Source: Hsuehochloa calcarea
Taxonomy: Eukaryota > Streptophyta > Magnoliopsida > Poales > Poaceae
Length of the DNA stretch: 64,000 nucleotides
Direction of reading: 5' to 3'
NCBI GenBank assembly: GCA_036346395.1
Contig: CM070604.1
Coordinates: forward strand, 40,513,662 to 40,577,661
In this document: piece after piece, positions 22,301 through 32,939 of the stretch
Position numbering within the stretch: position 1 is the stretch's first letter
Layout: the number at the start of each line of letters is the position of its first letter
Notes under the pieces: generated by a model
The model's input: only the letters and a program-made list of their open reading frames with translations
What the model was told of the DNA's origin: nothing
The model's database searches: none
Made by a program: the position numbers and the translations under genes

Positions 22301-25300
22301 AACCTTCCTAGGCAACAAAATTGTATGGTTGTTGATCAACAACTTTGGTAAACTAAGGTCGAATGTTTTGCGAGCTTGGAGCCCTGGAGAATGTTGTTTC
22401 TTATCCATGTCTTTTAACCAAATCATAGAATGCATATTTTGCACTGTTTCAATGTAAACTATGCTAACTGGGGCGCTAATTTACTGAACTGTGATTTTTT
22501 GGATGGTGTCGCTGCAGGTGGTATCGGTTATGGACCAGGTTCATACTCGTTTGGGCAGTCTATAGTTCCTTCTTTACGCCCTTGGAATTTGGCTTCTTCA
22601 GAGGGCTCCCTAGGCACCTGTTCTTCTTGGACATAGCTGGCCAGATTGTCTTCCTTATTGATATTGTTCTGAGGTTTTTCGTGGCCTACCGTGACCCTGA
22701 CACGTACCGAATTGTATACAATCCCACATCTATTGCCCTCCGGTAATATTTCCTCATCTCTTGCTTGAATAGTACAATACAACTAGAATAAGTGGGACTT
22801 GCACTGCATTGCTGCCTTATATTTGCACCTTTTCGAGTACTCCTTATATTTGCAGCTTATCCTTTGAAAAATATCAGAATCATAGATTGGGTGGATCTTA
22901 AAAGTGATATGTTGAAACTCTCATTTCTTTTCAAGTTGCTGAAATGGAAATGCTTTTGCCAAAAGAAATTTGCAAGTTGTACATTTAAATTTAACTTATA
23001 TCCTTGCAAGAATATAACAGAGCTTCTGTTTAGGTGTTTGTACTTCTTGAAATATGGTCTGCAATTACTCAAATCTGACCATTAACCACTGATTTATTTG
23101 CTCTTTGAATTCAGGTATTGCAAATCAAGCTTTATTTTTGATCTTCTTGGTTGCTTCCCGTGGGATGCTATCTACAAGGTTACTCTTTCTCTAACGATTT
23201 TTTTTCACTGGTTAATATATAGTGTGGTGTTTATGCTGTGATTAACATTTCTCTTGTCTGTTCTCGTTTTCATACGATGAATTCTAAAACAGGCTAGTGG
23301 AAGTAAAGAAGAAGTAAGATACCTATTGTGGATTCGCTTAACACGGGCTATGAAGGTCACAGAATTCTTTAGGAGTTTGGAAAAGGACATCCGTGTGAAC
23401 TACCTGTTCACAAGGATAGTGAAACTCATAGTTGTGGAGCTATACTGTACACACACAGCAGCATGTATCTTCTATTACCTGGCCACAACACTTCCTGAAT
23501 CAATGGAAGGGTATACATGGATAGGGAGTTTGCAGTTGGGAGACTACAACTTTTCTCATTTCAGGGAGATTGATCTTGCCAAGCGTTATATGACATCATT
23601 GTACTTTGCCATTGTCACCATGTCAACTGTTGGTAAGTTATGGTCTCATTTTCAACACATAGCTTTCTCATTTCCATCTCTGATATCTGAGAAACTTAGC
23701 ATGCGTATTTTAAAATGCTACAAATATTCTTTTTCATCTGCAGGTTACGGGGACATTCATGCTGTAAATATCAGGGAAATGATATTTGTCATGATTTATG
23801 TTTCCTTTGATATGATTCTTGGAGCTTACCTCATCGGTAACATGACTGCACTTATTGTCAAAGGCTCGAAAACTGAGCGATTTAGGGACAAAATGAAAGA
23901 AGTTATCAGGTATATGAACAGAAATAAACTTGGAAAGGACATAAGAGAACAGATCAAGGGACACTTGAGGTTGCAGTATGAGAGTAGCTACACTGAAGCT
24001 TCCGTACTTCAGGATATCCCAATTTCTATCCGTGCAAAGGTGATGAGCCGTATTTTGCATATCTTGCCATCCTTCTGTGACACAGTTCTAAAAACTGTCT
24101 TTTCTATAATTATCAGCTTATAAGTCTTTATGTCTTTACATGGCATATCAAATGTGTTCTTGTCTGTTGTAACTGATGATACGTTTTACTGTATTTGCAG
24201 ATTTCTCAAACACTGTACAAGCCATATATTGAAAGCATTCCACTATTCAAAGGATGTTCAGCAGAATTCATTCAACAGATTGTAAGTAACTAAGTACCCT
24301 TTTATTTTGGCCAAATTATGTATGTTCATCTATTGTATAAATTTTACTATGGAAAAATTTACCAAGATTTCTCTAACATGTTCTTGCGCTTGGCAGGTGA
24401 TCAGGCTGCAAGAAGAGTTCTTCCTACCAGGAGAGGTAATTTTGGAGCAAGGAAGTGCAGTTGATCAGTTATACTTTGTCTGTCATGGTGCGCTGGTGAG
24501 TTCAAGCCTAGGGATAATTGCTTAATTATTTGATTCTTTCAGTACTCAGATGAGTTTGTATTGGATGCCTTTTAAATCAAAGTACTACTTACTGTAAAAT
24601 TCCTTATGGTGGTTCCACATTTATAACTAGTTAAAAATCGATACTTAGTTAAGATATGTTCCTGTGCTGTTCAGGAAGGTGTTGGCATTGGTGAAGATGG
24701 TCAAGAAGAGACCATTTTAATGTTGGAGCCTAAGAGTTCTTTTGGAGAAATTGCTGTTCTTTGCAATATTCCACAGCCCTGCACTGTTCGTGTCTGCGAA
24801 CTTTGCCGGCTCTTGCGGCTCGATAAACAGTCCTTCACAAACATATTGGAGATCTATTTCATTGACGGAAGAAAAATTTTGAGCAACCTTTCTGAGGTGC
24901 ACAGCAGAAACAATCAACATGACAGTTCTTGTTTTTATCAAATTCTACAATTCATAGATAGTGGATTTCTTTTGATGTGTTCCTCTGACTGCAGAGCAAT
25001 GAATATGGTGGGAGGATCAAACAACTAGAACCCGATATCACATTCCATATAGGGAAGCAAGAGGCGGAGCTCACCTTAAGAGTAAATAGTGCAGCCTTTT
25101 ACGGTGACCTTCATCAGCTCAAAAGTTTAATCCGGGCTGGAGCGGATCCAAAGAACAGTGATTATGATGGACGATCTCCTCTGGTATGAACTGCTAGGAT
25201 ATGCTTAATTGCATATCTATATTGTTTAAATTCAGTGCACTGTTCTCTTCATGGTACATAATGTATGTACGATGTAATCATCATCTTCCTTACAGCATCT

Positions 25301-26340
25301 TGCAGCTTCCAAAGGGTATGAAGATGTCGTGCAGTTCCTTATCCACGAAGGGGTTGATATCGATCTTACCGGTATGTTCACTCAGTTCAATCCCATCCCT
25401 GTTGCCATTTCCAGTTTCCTGTGTAGTACTAATTTATATGATCACACATTTCTGCACTTACTTTTTATTCCAAACCAGATAAATTTGGGAACACACCCTT
25501 GCTGGAGGCAGTCAAGCAGGGGCATGACCGGGTGGCCACACTGCTCTTTAGCAAAGGAGCTAAACTGAGCCTCAAGAATGCTGGCAGCCATCTCTGCACG
25601 GAGGTTTCAAAGGGGGACTCGGATTTCATTCGGAGGGCTCTAGCTTATGGCGTCGATCCAAGCTCGAAAGACTACGACCACCGCACTCCTCTCCACATAG
25701 CCGCTGCGGAGGGCTTGTATCTGATCGCGAAGATGCTGATAGACGCAGGCGCAAGCGTGTTTGCAACAGACAGGTACTGCAAAAGGATGTTTGATCATTT
25801 ATGAATGCATCAAGTTTGAGACTACCATGTCTGTAACTCTGAAGGCACGCTTGACATCGCCATGCTTGTATGCAGATGGGGCACCACTCCACTTGACGAA
25901 GGGCGCAAGTGCGGTAGCAAGTCGCTGATGCTGCTGCTGGAACAAGCGAAAGCCGACGAGCTCTCCAAGTTCCCCACACGCGGCGAAGAAGTGAGAGGCA
26001 AGTTCTGAAACTCAGAATCTCTGCAAAATTACCTGCACATCATACATTTTCTACGGAAATGAACTAACTCCTATTTGCAGATAAAATGCACCCGCGACGA
26101 TGCTCAGTGTTCCCTTACCATCCATGGGACGCCAATGACAAACGGAAAGAAGGGGTGGTTCTGTGGATTCCTCACACCATAGAGGGACTAATCAGGTTAG
26201 CCCACGAGAAGCTCAACTTGTCAGGTTCATGCCTGCGCTTGCTCTGCGAGGATGGAGCGAGGGTGCAGGATGTCGACATGGTCAATGATGGCCAGAAGCT
26301 GTACCTGGTCGGAGGCGAGGACACGGAGCAGAGCGAGTAG
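10302..26340 (+). CDS. SKOR: SKOR/GORK-type outward-rectifying Shaker K+ channel (13 exons, 836 aa)
   Basis: Exons by homology and splice sites: 10302-10543, 22518-22742, 23115-23178, 23293-23632, 23744-24039, 24201-24281, 24397-24495, 24675-24896, 24995-25183, 25296-25371, 25479-25773, 25876-25997, 26081-26340. They sum to 2511 nt (836 aa plus stop) with phase kept at every junction; Arabidopsis SKOR is of similar length. Visible parts: acidic N-terminus with YEVDVVTDRLESSRGSRL; S1-S3 from about residue 85; S4 with R186, R192, R195 and K198; S5 about 214-241; selectivity filter TVGYGD at 289-294, its codons split by intron 4; S6 with DMILGAYLIGNMTAL; cyclic-nucleotide-binding-like domain about 395-515; ankyrin repeats about 545-735; C-terminal KHA domain about 755-836. 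The family mediates depolarisation-activated K+ efflux at the plasma membrane (xylem loading, guard cells). SKOR versus GORK cannot be separated here. The start ATG has no upstream in-frame ATG in the open frame. Confidence 0.93.
12373..12796 (+). repeat. 5' LTR of copia element A (split by a hAT MITE)
   Basis: LTR sequence is at 12373-12440 and 12741-12796, TGTTAGAATAGG to ATTCATAACA. It contains the family signature CTATATATATTGCCCATTGG. The original LTR was only about 116-121 bp. Confidence 0.85.
12441..12740. mobile_element. hAT-type MITE, 300 bp, inside the 5' LTR
   Basis: It begins CAGGGAAGAAAATC and its other end, read in complement, begins CAGAGATAAAAAAAC. Flanks are CTCCTTAT at 12433-12440 and CTCCCTAT at 12741-12748 (7 of 8 identical), the 8-bp duplication of hAT. 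The subterminal regions are rich in GGTAACCGG/CCGGTTACC, as in the autonomous-type hAT at 50596-55196. Confidence 0.75.
12802..13817 (-). pseudogene. copia gag in inverted orientation within element A
   Basis: On the minus strand, NYRLWSSLIEITLDGLRLWG (about 13680-13730) is the N-terminal copia gag motif. STHQICEYLHERYQQSNDAQ (about 13325-13385) and a VDDFFWALASLWLQLDEL stretch follow as in UBN2/gag proteins, and a CCHC zinc knuckle YCKNFGHNYQSC closes it near 12900. The frames are 13539-13817, 13126-13440 and 12802-13104, so there are frameshifts. The pol part of the same element is on the plus strand, so gag has been inverted. Confidence 0.8.
14430..16300 (+). pseudogene. copia pol remnant: protease, integrase, start of reverse transcriptase
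   Basis: A protease motif LDSGASFQMT lies near 14435-14470. The integrase core begins near 15020 with LDVWGSAPIISKGGHKFYVI and FIDGYSRFTWIF. The RT start EELNALRCTETWNIVP at about 16130 continues to ARLVARGFQQEYG at about 16300, where the frame breaks into a duplicated downstream block. Numerous stops and frameshifts are present, for example in 14480-15000 and 15240-16120. Confidence 0.8.
16301..17416 (+). mobile_element. Duplicated RT/RNaseH-3'LTR block inserted in element A without target duplication
   Basis: This block starts in the middle of RT (matching the sequence at about 17700-17750 plus 19076 onward), runs through YISQQKYVQYLLDRSGL, the RNase H region (YSDATWASDPSDRRS) and DFFMKPETR, and ends with an LTR copy at 17304-17416. 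The interrupted RT reading resumes immediately afterwards at 17417. No 5-bp duplication borders it, so integrase-mediated insertion is unlikely. Confidence 0.7.
17304..17416 (+). repeat. Internal copia LTR copy
   Basis: It begins TGTTAGAATATG and ends ATTCATAACA, with the same TATATATTACCCATTGGGCC core as the outer LTRs. It is preceded by a purine tract GAGGGGGG. Confidence 0.8.
17417..17750 (+). pseudogene. copia reverse transcriptase fragment (continuation of element A)
   Basis: The first codons read DCDVTFASVAHMTTIRT and LDVKNAFLNGVLHQEVYMQP follows, the central RT block of copia elements. It joins logically to QEYG at 16300 and to LLYVDDILITGDD at 19076. One in-frame stop lies just before LDVKNAF. 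Confidence 0.8.
17751..19070 (-). mobile_element. Solo LTR of an Angela/BARE1-like copia element, 1320 bp
   Basis: It is flanked by AGGAC at 17746-17750 and AGGAC at 19071-19075. Read on the minus strand it begins TGTTGGAGATATGCCCTAGA, the well-known start of Angela/WIS/BARE-type LTRs, includes a TATCTCTGGGCCCCTCGAG-like block, has a CTATAAAAGGAGG TATA region near 18150-18160, and ends CCTTACA. No internal domain is present. It splits the RT of element A inside the codons before YVDD. Confidence 0.9.
19071..19961 (+). pseudogene. copia RT (YVDD) and RNase H fragment of element A
   Basis: LLYVDDILITGDD carries the RT active-site YVDD. YLSQQKYIQDLFDRSGL, LRVLRYLRGTISRRLF, YSDATWVSDPSGRHS and SLIAWKTKKQTTVSRSSAE mark the end of RT and RNase H, and DPVKHELTKYI-type sequence follows. 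The frame is open from about 19076 to 19913 except for one TAG near 19449. It ends at DF of the DFFMKP motif, which is completed after the next insertion at 21595. Confidence 0.85.
19962..21594 (+). mobile_element. Short non-autonomous copia derivative (element B), 1633 bp
   Basis: LTRs at 19962-20096 (135 bp) and 21448-21594 (147 bp) both start TGTTAGAATAGG and end ATTCATAACA. A primer site TGGTATCAAAGC follows directly at 20097, and a polypurine tract TTTAAAGGGGG precedes the 3' LTR. Flanks are ACTTC (19957-19961) and ATTTC (21595-21599), one mismatch. The interior of about 1.35 kb has no gag, protease, integrase or RT, so it must have been mobilised in trans. It splits DF|FMKPQTR of element A. 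Confidence 0.85.
21683..21803 (+). repeat. 3' LTR of copia element A
   Basis: Starts TATTAGAATATGAG (first G changed to A) and ends TATTAACA. It shares CTATATATATTGCCCATTG with the other copies and is followed by the TSD TTAAT. Confidence 0.85.
25998..26080 (+). other. Intron 12 of the K+ channel gene, non-canonical GC-AG
   Basis: The donor reads AGAG|GCAAGTT and the acceptor TTTGCAG|AT. Only this GC donor gives the phase (1 nt + 2 nt = GAT, Asp) needed to join EEVR to DKMHPRRCSVF, the KHA entry. The nearby GTGAGA would be out of phase. GCAAGT is the known strong consensus of GC-AG introns. Confidence 0.85.
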
Positions 26341-26971
26341 AAGGGCGTCAGTGAGCAAACGATCATGTTGTTGCAGACTTGCAGTACTTTTTTGGTTTCT
26401 TCTCGGGTCTTTATGTAGGATTAGCCTCCCCAGTCCCCAGCATTGCGTATTATTATATTTACCACTGCATACCGGTTGTGCTACTGTAGATATAAGAAAG
26501 AAAAAAGAATCGATTATTAGTGCTGTACAGAATATAATTGTAATTAAAATAAGACGTAAAATGGAAATGGAATGTGAATGAAGATCTCCACAAATAGATT
26601 CAACTCAGAAGTTGGTAAAAGATTGCGTGGATCGCTGTGACGACTTCTCCTGATCTGTATTAGCCAGTTTGTTGTTGTGATGTGAAAATCTATTCAGTTA
26701 CGGACTTGTACCTTCATCCATTGCAGTAAAGATTTTTTTGTTTATACTAAAATAGAGGTTGTAACTTAGTGTATTAAAAAAATGGTAAATTAGCAATTTG
26801 GTGTAAACTTTGCTTACAAGTTTTAAAAATCCTCAAAATATTAGTGGATATAGGGAAGTGATGCTCTATGAATGTAAAATTTCATTATCAGTGATCAATT
26901 CTGGCACAATGAATTTACGAGTTATTTTACACAATGAATTTGCAAGCAGATGAGTTTGCAACGGTAGACCT
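26341..26971 (+). other. 3' UTR and downstream flank of the K+ channel gene
   Basis: AT-rich sequence after the TAG stop, with near-consensus poly(A) context (AATTAAAATAAG near 26540). No other gene is seen before the copia element at 26972. Confidence 0.4.
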
Positions 26972-27250
26972 TGTTAAGAAACCGGGCCCAGGACTGCGAG
27001 AGTCTGGCCCGATCTGAGCCGAGGACCGGAGAGTCTGGCGGGTTGAACTCCTCATCTCATAGTCTATAAATAGAGGTCACCCCTCTCATTGTAACCCGAT
27101 TGTTCAGAAGGAATAAAGCGAACCACTCAAGTCCCGATATCTCGTGTTCATTCTATTGTTGTGTTCTTGTGTTCTTCATCGTTCTTACGATTCGATCATT
27201 GTATACGAGGTACCGTTGAATTTGGACTCGCCAATGACGGTTACTCAACA
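26972..27250 (+). repeat. 5' LTR of copia element C
   Basis: About 279 bp, TGTTAAGAAACC to TTACTCAACA, with TATA box TATAAATAG near 27063-27071. It differs from the 3' LTR largely by single-base indels. Confidence 0.85.
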
Positions 27251-28950
27251 CGTTATCGCGACGATCGACTCTCCTCGCATCGAAAGGTAACCGTCGAAGA
27301 ACGACACTCGTAGATTGAATCGTATTTTCTAGATTGCTTTCAATTTTACAAATTTGCTTTCTAGATTGTTTTTCTCTCATGCAAATCTGTTCTAATCTAC
27401 AGCGGTGACTTGAAGTCGCCGACACAATGTCGATCGGAGATTGCACGAAAGATCGGATGTTGATTGTACAGTAGATTGATATTGTCAATTCACCGCGGCC
27501 GACTCGAAGTCGCCGATCGGTAATTGCATGAATAAAAATTACATCACATGAGCAGTTTTTTCCCCTCCTCTCGGATGAACAATAATAAACGGAAAAAAAG
27601 CAGATGACGGCTGCGGCCGTCTTGGCGCCAACCAAACTTGGTTATTTGGAGCATTGCCGCGGCCGCACGTTTCCAACCCCGTGGCCATGAAGCGCGCCTG
27701 GACAAGAAGAACCGCCGCCACGGCCAAGCACCACCGACGGCTGGAGCCGCCCGCCGGCCAAGACCACCTCCGAAGAGAACATCACAAAAAAGGGGACAAG
27801 ATCGGCGGCCGGCGCCGCCGCTGCCCCGCTTGAACCGCCGACGCGCATCCGAATCAATCACGGAAAAGGGAGAAGGAAAGAGCCGGGCTGGGCGAGGGAC
27901 GCGCCGCCGCGATCGCGCCCTCCACCGCCGCGGACAGACGCGCGCGTAGCCGCCGCCATCGCCGCGGCGCTCCACGCGACGGCCAGCGTTTGAGCCGCGA
28001 CCGCTTGATCCGGCCGTGCCGAACCGGCCGGCCGCCGGTCTTTGCATGGCGCGCCACCGCGAGAGCCGCGGCAACATCACCTCCGCGCTCGAGCCACCGC
28101 CCACGCCCGCGGCCGCTCCATGGCCGTGCCTTGCGACCGCCGCTTCGGTGCCGGCTGGTAAAATACCGCAGCCGCCGCCCGACCGCCGTAGCGTCTTACG
28201 GGCGGCCGCCCATGGTCGCCCGGTCTTGCCGCCTCGCCGCCTCCTCCGGCCACTGAGCGCCGCCGTCGCCTTTGGCGGTGCCGCCAACTCGCGGCGCCTC
28301 GCATAGCCACCCCACCGCTAGCCGCGCCGCCGATGGCGCGCCGCCGCTTGCCACAGCCCGCTCGGGGCCGGCGTCTGCCGCCGCCTCAAGGAGAAAACGC
28401 GCGGCTCCCATGCGAGGCCCGCCGCCGAGAAACTTCGGGGTAGGAAACCCTACCCCGAGTCCCTCCCCTAACCGGTTAATAGGCCGTGAACGGCCCGACC
28501 CAAAGGCCTACCGTATAACCGACGGGAAAAGAAAAAAAAAAAAAAAAAAATTTGCTATTTTGCACAAAGGCCCTCATATTTTTTTAAATTGAGTGCAAAT
28601 TCCTCATAATTGAATTTTTCACGTTTTAGCCCCTGAAAATTGCAGAATTCGTCGAAAATTCATATTCCAGCAGAAAAGTGCCTCGGGAATTCAAATTTTG
28701 AATCGGTTTTTGCATTTGAAGCATATTTTACCTTGTTATTATTATTTCTATGCAATTTATTTATTGTATTTACTGTTTTTGATTATTTGTGATTATTAAT
28801 ATTGCTTTTAATCACTGAAAATAGCAGTAAATCATGAAAATGCATGGAAAAATACGGAATCATGAACTGGAAGTTCGAAGAGCATTATGAGAATTTTGCA
28901 ACCATTTTATGTAAATTACCAGCAGTAACCCTATGAACTTTTTGCATGAA
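27251..28950 (+). other. GC-rich leader of copia element C
   Basis: Lies between primer site and gag. A very GC-rich block (27600-28500) gives long open frames on both strands with only Arg/Ala/Gly/Pro-rich translations and no recognisable domain. It is followed by an A-run near 28530-28549 and AT-rich sequence. It may be acquired DNA, but no donor gene was recognised. Confidence 0.5.
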
Positions 28951-28958
28951 TATGAAAA

Positions 28959-29320
28959 ATGACTGGCATCACGAACCAAAAGTTCGAAAGAGTTGGCCCA
29001 AAGATGGCGAATTTATACGATCTTCAACTCTGTGATAAGGTAATCACGGATGAGCAGAAAATTGACAAGACCCTCTCTACCTTCACCCGAATGCGGTGCA
29101 ATCCGCACGCAATTATTGTCAAAATGGCTACAAGAAGTATGCCGCATTAATTGACACCGTGAAAATTGCGAAAGCACAAGATGATGTTCTAAGGAAGAAC
29201 TACATCTCACAGCCACCTAGTAGCAATGTTGGCCATGAAGCCAATACTAGTAGCTACAAGGTAATGAAGCCTCTCACGAAGGAGAGGGGCAAGAAGGGTA
29301 AAGTCGTGAGTCGCACGTAA
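28959..29320 (+). pseudogene. copia gag remnant of element C
   Basis: LCDKVITDEQKIDKTLSTF is the typical copia gag (UBN2) segment. YKKYAALIDTVKIAKAQDD continues it in another frame from about 29130. The zinc knuckle is not visible. Confidence 0.7.
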
Positions 29321-30134
29321 TTGGTGTTTTTACAGTCTAAGAAAAGGGGCAAAGGATAGCATGAGGCACACCTCACCATTGCAAGCATGGAAGATCCACA
29401 CCCATTAGTTGCACTTATGGATGTGGACAGCCTAGTAGCAGCCCCCATCATGCCTCCTTTGGACATAGCAGCGGTCACAGCCGTAATTGCCCAAGATGAG
29501 AAGATCGCCATGTAGCAGATTGAGGCAGAAGTTTATGAATACTTCGCTGATTCGATCTAGTGCACGCATTGCACTTAGATCCTTTTACAGTCACTTGCTT
29601 TTTGTGATTGTAATGAAACTTTGAATAATGGTTGTAGGCTATAGAAGAGCAAAGCATTAAATTCTTATGATGAGTCCTGCAAGACTTATATTTCCCGTAT
29701 TTATGATAGCAAGTTATGTTCTAATATCTGAAGTATTTTATTTTATGTGTTGCTGGATTTCTGCTACATATTAATAAAGTACATTATATTAGATCGCATG
29801 TAGCGCCCTATGGAGGAAGTGTGCTTAGCGGTGGCGGCACAATGAATACCACCTTGAGAGATGGAATTTTTGGTCGATCGATCACGAATGCTCGTAGCCT
29901 TACGACAATCGACGATGATACATGTATAATAGGCTCGGGAAGGGCCACAATTATACTCCGACGGACACAACTTTGGTCATTAAAGAAGCCTTGTTGTGCC
30001 CATAATCGACTAGAACTCTCAAGGATATTCGCGCTAACGGTTTCCACGTAGAGACTGAAGAAGAGCATGGTAAGGAATACCTGCTCATTACAGAGCGTGA
30101 TGAAAAAAAATGGTATTAGAATGACTTCCTTCAT

Positions 30135-30790
30135 TTGAAAATGGGCTATACTACACTAATATTAAGGCATTTGCGACCTATCTTGCCTCGAAAACTATAT
30201 TTAGAAGCTCTAAACCTCTTCTATCTCTGGCATGATAGATTATGTCACTTAGGTCTTAGGATGATGAGAAATATAATTAACAATTCACAGGGACATAGTG
30301 TCAATTTAAAGAACTTTTCGAATCTGGAAGATTTTGTGTGCCCTGCATGTACCATCGGAAGCCGACTACTAGACCTCTACTCGAAAGTAAAGGACGAAAT
30401 CCCTGCATTCCTGGACCGTATCCAGGGAGTCATTTGCGGTCCTAAACAGCCCCTGTAAGGGTCATTTAGGTATTTTATGGTGCTTATCGATGCTTCCTCG
30501 AAACGGTCGCACGTTTGTTTAATGTCTACGAGAAACCCCGCTTCTGCAAAGCTAATCTCGTAGATAATTAACATTAAGAATAATTTCCCTTATCATCATG
30601 TGAAGTCCACCAGAATGGACAACGCCGGAGAATTTACTTCAAGGGCATATGATGATTATTGTGTGAAAATGAGAATTAAAATTGAGCATTCCGTACCGCA
30701 TGTCCACACCCAGAATGGACTAGCAGAATTGTTATTTACCAACTACATGTTGGGGACACGCAGTCCTGCACGCAGCAACTCTCATCAATT
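30135..30790 (+). pseudogene. copia GAG-preintegrase and integrase remnant of element C
   Basis: LWHDRLCHLGLRMMRNIINN is the GAG-preintegrase zinc-binding region. RMDNAGEFTSRAYDDYC and EHSVPHVHTQNGLAE come from the integrase core, including the D and E neighbourhood. They lie in separate frames with stops between them. Confidence 0.75.
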
Positions 30791-31103
30791 TTAGACCACC
30801 GACATATAACATCCATTCACCTATGCAACTAGCGCAAGGGTCAACACTGAAAATTTTTCATCTTTGAAGGTTTGGTTGCAAGGCTTATGTACCTATACCA
30901 CCACCACGGCAAACTAAAATGGGCACTCTCCAAAAGTGCAGGATATCGTTGGTTATGAGGCAAAGATCCATAATCAGGTATTTGGACCCCACGACTGGAG
31001 ATTTGCATGCAGCCCGCTTCGCTGATAGCATATTAGATGAGAATTATTTCTCGTCATTAGGGGGAGGAAATCAACCCTTGATGTAAAATGTCGAGAAATA
31101 GAG

Positions 31104-31275
31104 AAGTCCAGAAGACAATTGAAGTCTAGAAGATAATTGAAGTCTAGAAGATAATTGAAATCCATGCATATGACCCGCGCACTAGTGAAGCAAATAGAGA
31201 AGTCCAGAAGATAATCGAAGTCTAGAAGACAATTGAAGTCTAGAAAATAATTACAGTCCAGAAGATAATTGATTT
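31104..31275 (+). repeat. 18-bp coding minisatellite in copia element C
   Basis: Units of GAAGTCYAGAAGATAATT occur three times, then a 36-bp linker, then about four more. In the pol frame each encodes EVQKII, with CAG repeatedly changed to TAG. It lies between integrase and RT, just before a QALANQLPNHFSDL-like segment. Confidence 0.8.
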
Positions 31276-32939
31276 GCAAGCATTAGCGAATCAACTGCCT
31301 AACCACTTTAGTGATTTGAAGAGCGTGACCAAGTCGCATATGCCTGTACGCAATGCACCGGAGAGGGTTGAAATACCGATGAAGGTATCCCTAATCCCGT
31401 CCTAAGGCCTCTGAAAGGACGAGAACTCCGACCCCTCAAATCCAAAATGTAACCGGGACGCTGGTGAAAAGGATAAGAAGGACTTGACACGGTAGATCAC
31501 GAAAGTACCCCATAATCAGAAGGGGAGCCAGTTGAGACCTGGCACCGGTATGGAACCTTTAGAAAAGGCATACTAGAATTGAACATCCCCATGAAGGGAG
31601 ACATCAGCATGGATGTGTGCGCACACATCGGAGCTGAAAAACTAAAGGAACTTGCCCCGCAATTGAAAGCAGCGGTAAGCAAATAGAAGCATTAGAAATC
31701 TCGCCCCTTGAAGACATAGCTATATGATCTTGGGAGAATCTATGAATAAGCCAACAGCCAATGTTGCAAAGAAAATTGTCACAATCATCAATTTTGATCC
31801 AGAGCCTGCATCGCTCGTTGAATATAAGAAAAGGTCAGATTGAGAAGATTGGAAGAAGGCAATAGAAACTGAATCGTTCTCTTTGAATAAAAGAGAGGTG
31901 TTTGGGCCTGTAAGCTGCACACCTCCCCATGTGCACCCTGTAGGGCATAAGTGGGTATTTGTTCGAAAGAGAAATGAAAGAAGCAAGGCTCGTTGCACAA
32001 GGTTTCACTCAACGTCCGAGAGATTGTTATGAAGAAACCTATTCCCGGTCATGGGCGAATTACCTTTAGATATTTATCTCAATGGCGACAAACTTGGAAG
32101 TTAGAAGTGAAATTGATGGATGTGGTAATGCATACCTTTATGGAAATTTGAATTAGGACATTTATATGAAGATACACGAATGTATCCTCGTCCGAACCAA
32201 GATAGAGCAAATAGAAATCTATACGATGTGCAACTCGGAAAGTCAACTTGTATGGATGAAGCGTCGAGCGAGAATGTGGTAAAATCGCTCGGCGACTTTC
32301 TATGCAAGAAAGGCTACACAAACAATGAGAATTATCCTGTGTATTTATCGACGATCCGGGATGGATTTTGTATAAATCTCGATGTATGAAGATGATCGAA
32401 TATCATTGGAACCTTAGAAGGTATTAAGAAATCAAGCTCTTACAGGTCGAGTTGAAATAAAAGATTTGGATCAAACCAAATCACGCCTAGGCTTGCGGCT
32501 TGAGCATACCGGAAGAGATTCTAGTACATCGGCCAACCTACACTCGAGAAAGTGTTAGAAAGGTTCGGCTTTGAAAAGGCATATCCTTGAAAGTGCCGAT
32601 GGTTGGGAGATCCTTGCGAAAGACAAGGACGTCTGAGATCTAAAGAAGAGGAAGGAAGTCGGAACCAAAATTCCCATACACGAGTGCGGAGGAGCACTTA
32701 TGTTTTAGCAAACTGTACTAGATCGGGCATTGCATTTGCCGTAAACCTATTAGTAAGGTATAGTCGTAACCTACCAAAGGCATTGGCAGGAAATAATGGA
32801 CATCTTCCGTTACCTCCAAGAAAGCAAAGAACTTAGTCTATTCTACAGAAAGAACCAAGATTCCATGAGAATCGTCTAAGCAAAGTCTTGTATCGACTTT
32901 GACGAACCACTCGCAAATTATAGCCTTTATGCGAGGCCT

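Larger units (their letters stand above)
10544..22517 (+). other. Intron 1 of the K+ channel gene, about 12 kb
   Basis: Donor GTACGT follows exon 1 after the second base of a Thr codon, and acceptor CTGCAG precedes exon 2, whose first G completes ACG. Native-looking sequence occupies about 10544-12367 and 21809-22517. The rest is one copia element with nested insertions. All other introns of the gene are 83-372 bp. Confidence 0.85.

Noticed and set aside
23326..24123. 265-codon frame as a separate K+ channel protein
   Set aside because: It is exon 4 plus intron 4 read-through plus exon 5; intron 4 splits the GYG codons and must be removed.
27544..28287. 247-codon open frame on the minus strand
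   Set aside because: Arg/Gly/Ala-rich translation of a very GC-rich copia leader; open on several frames with no domain.
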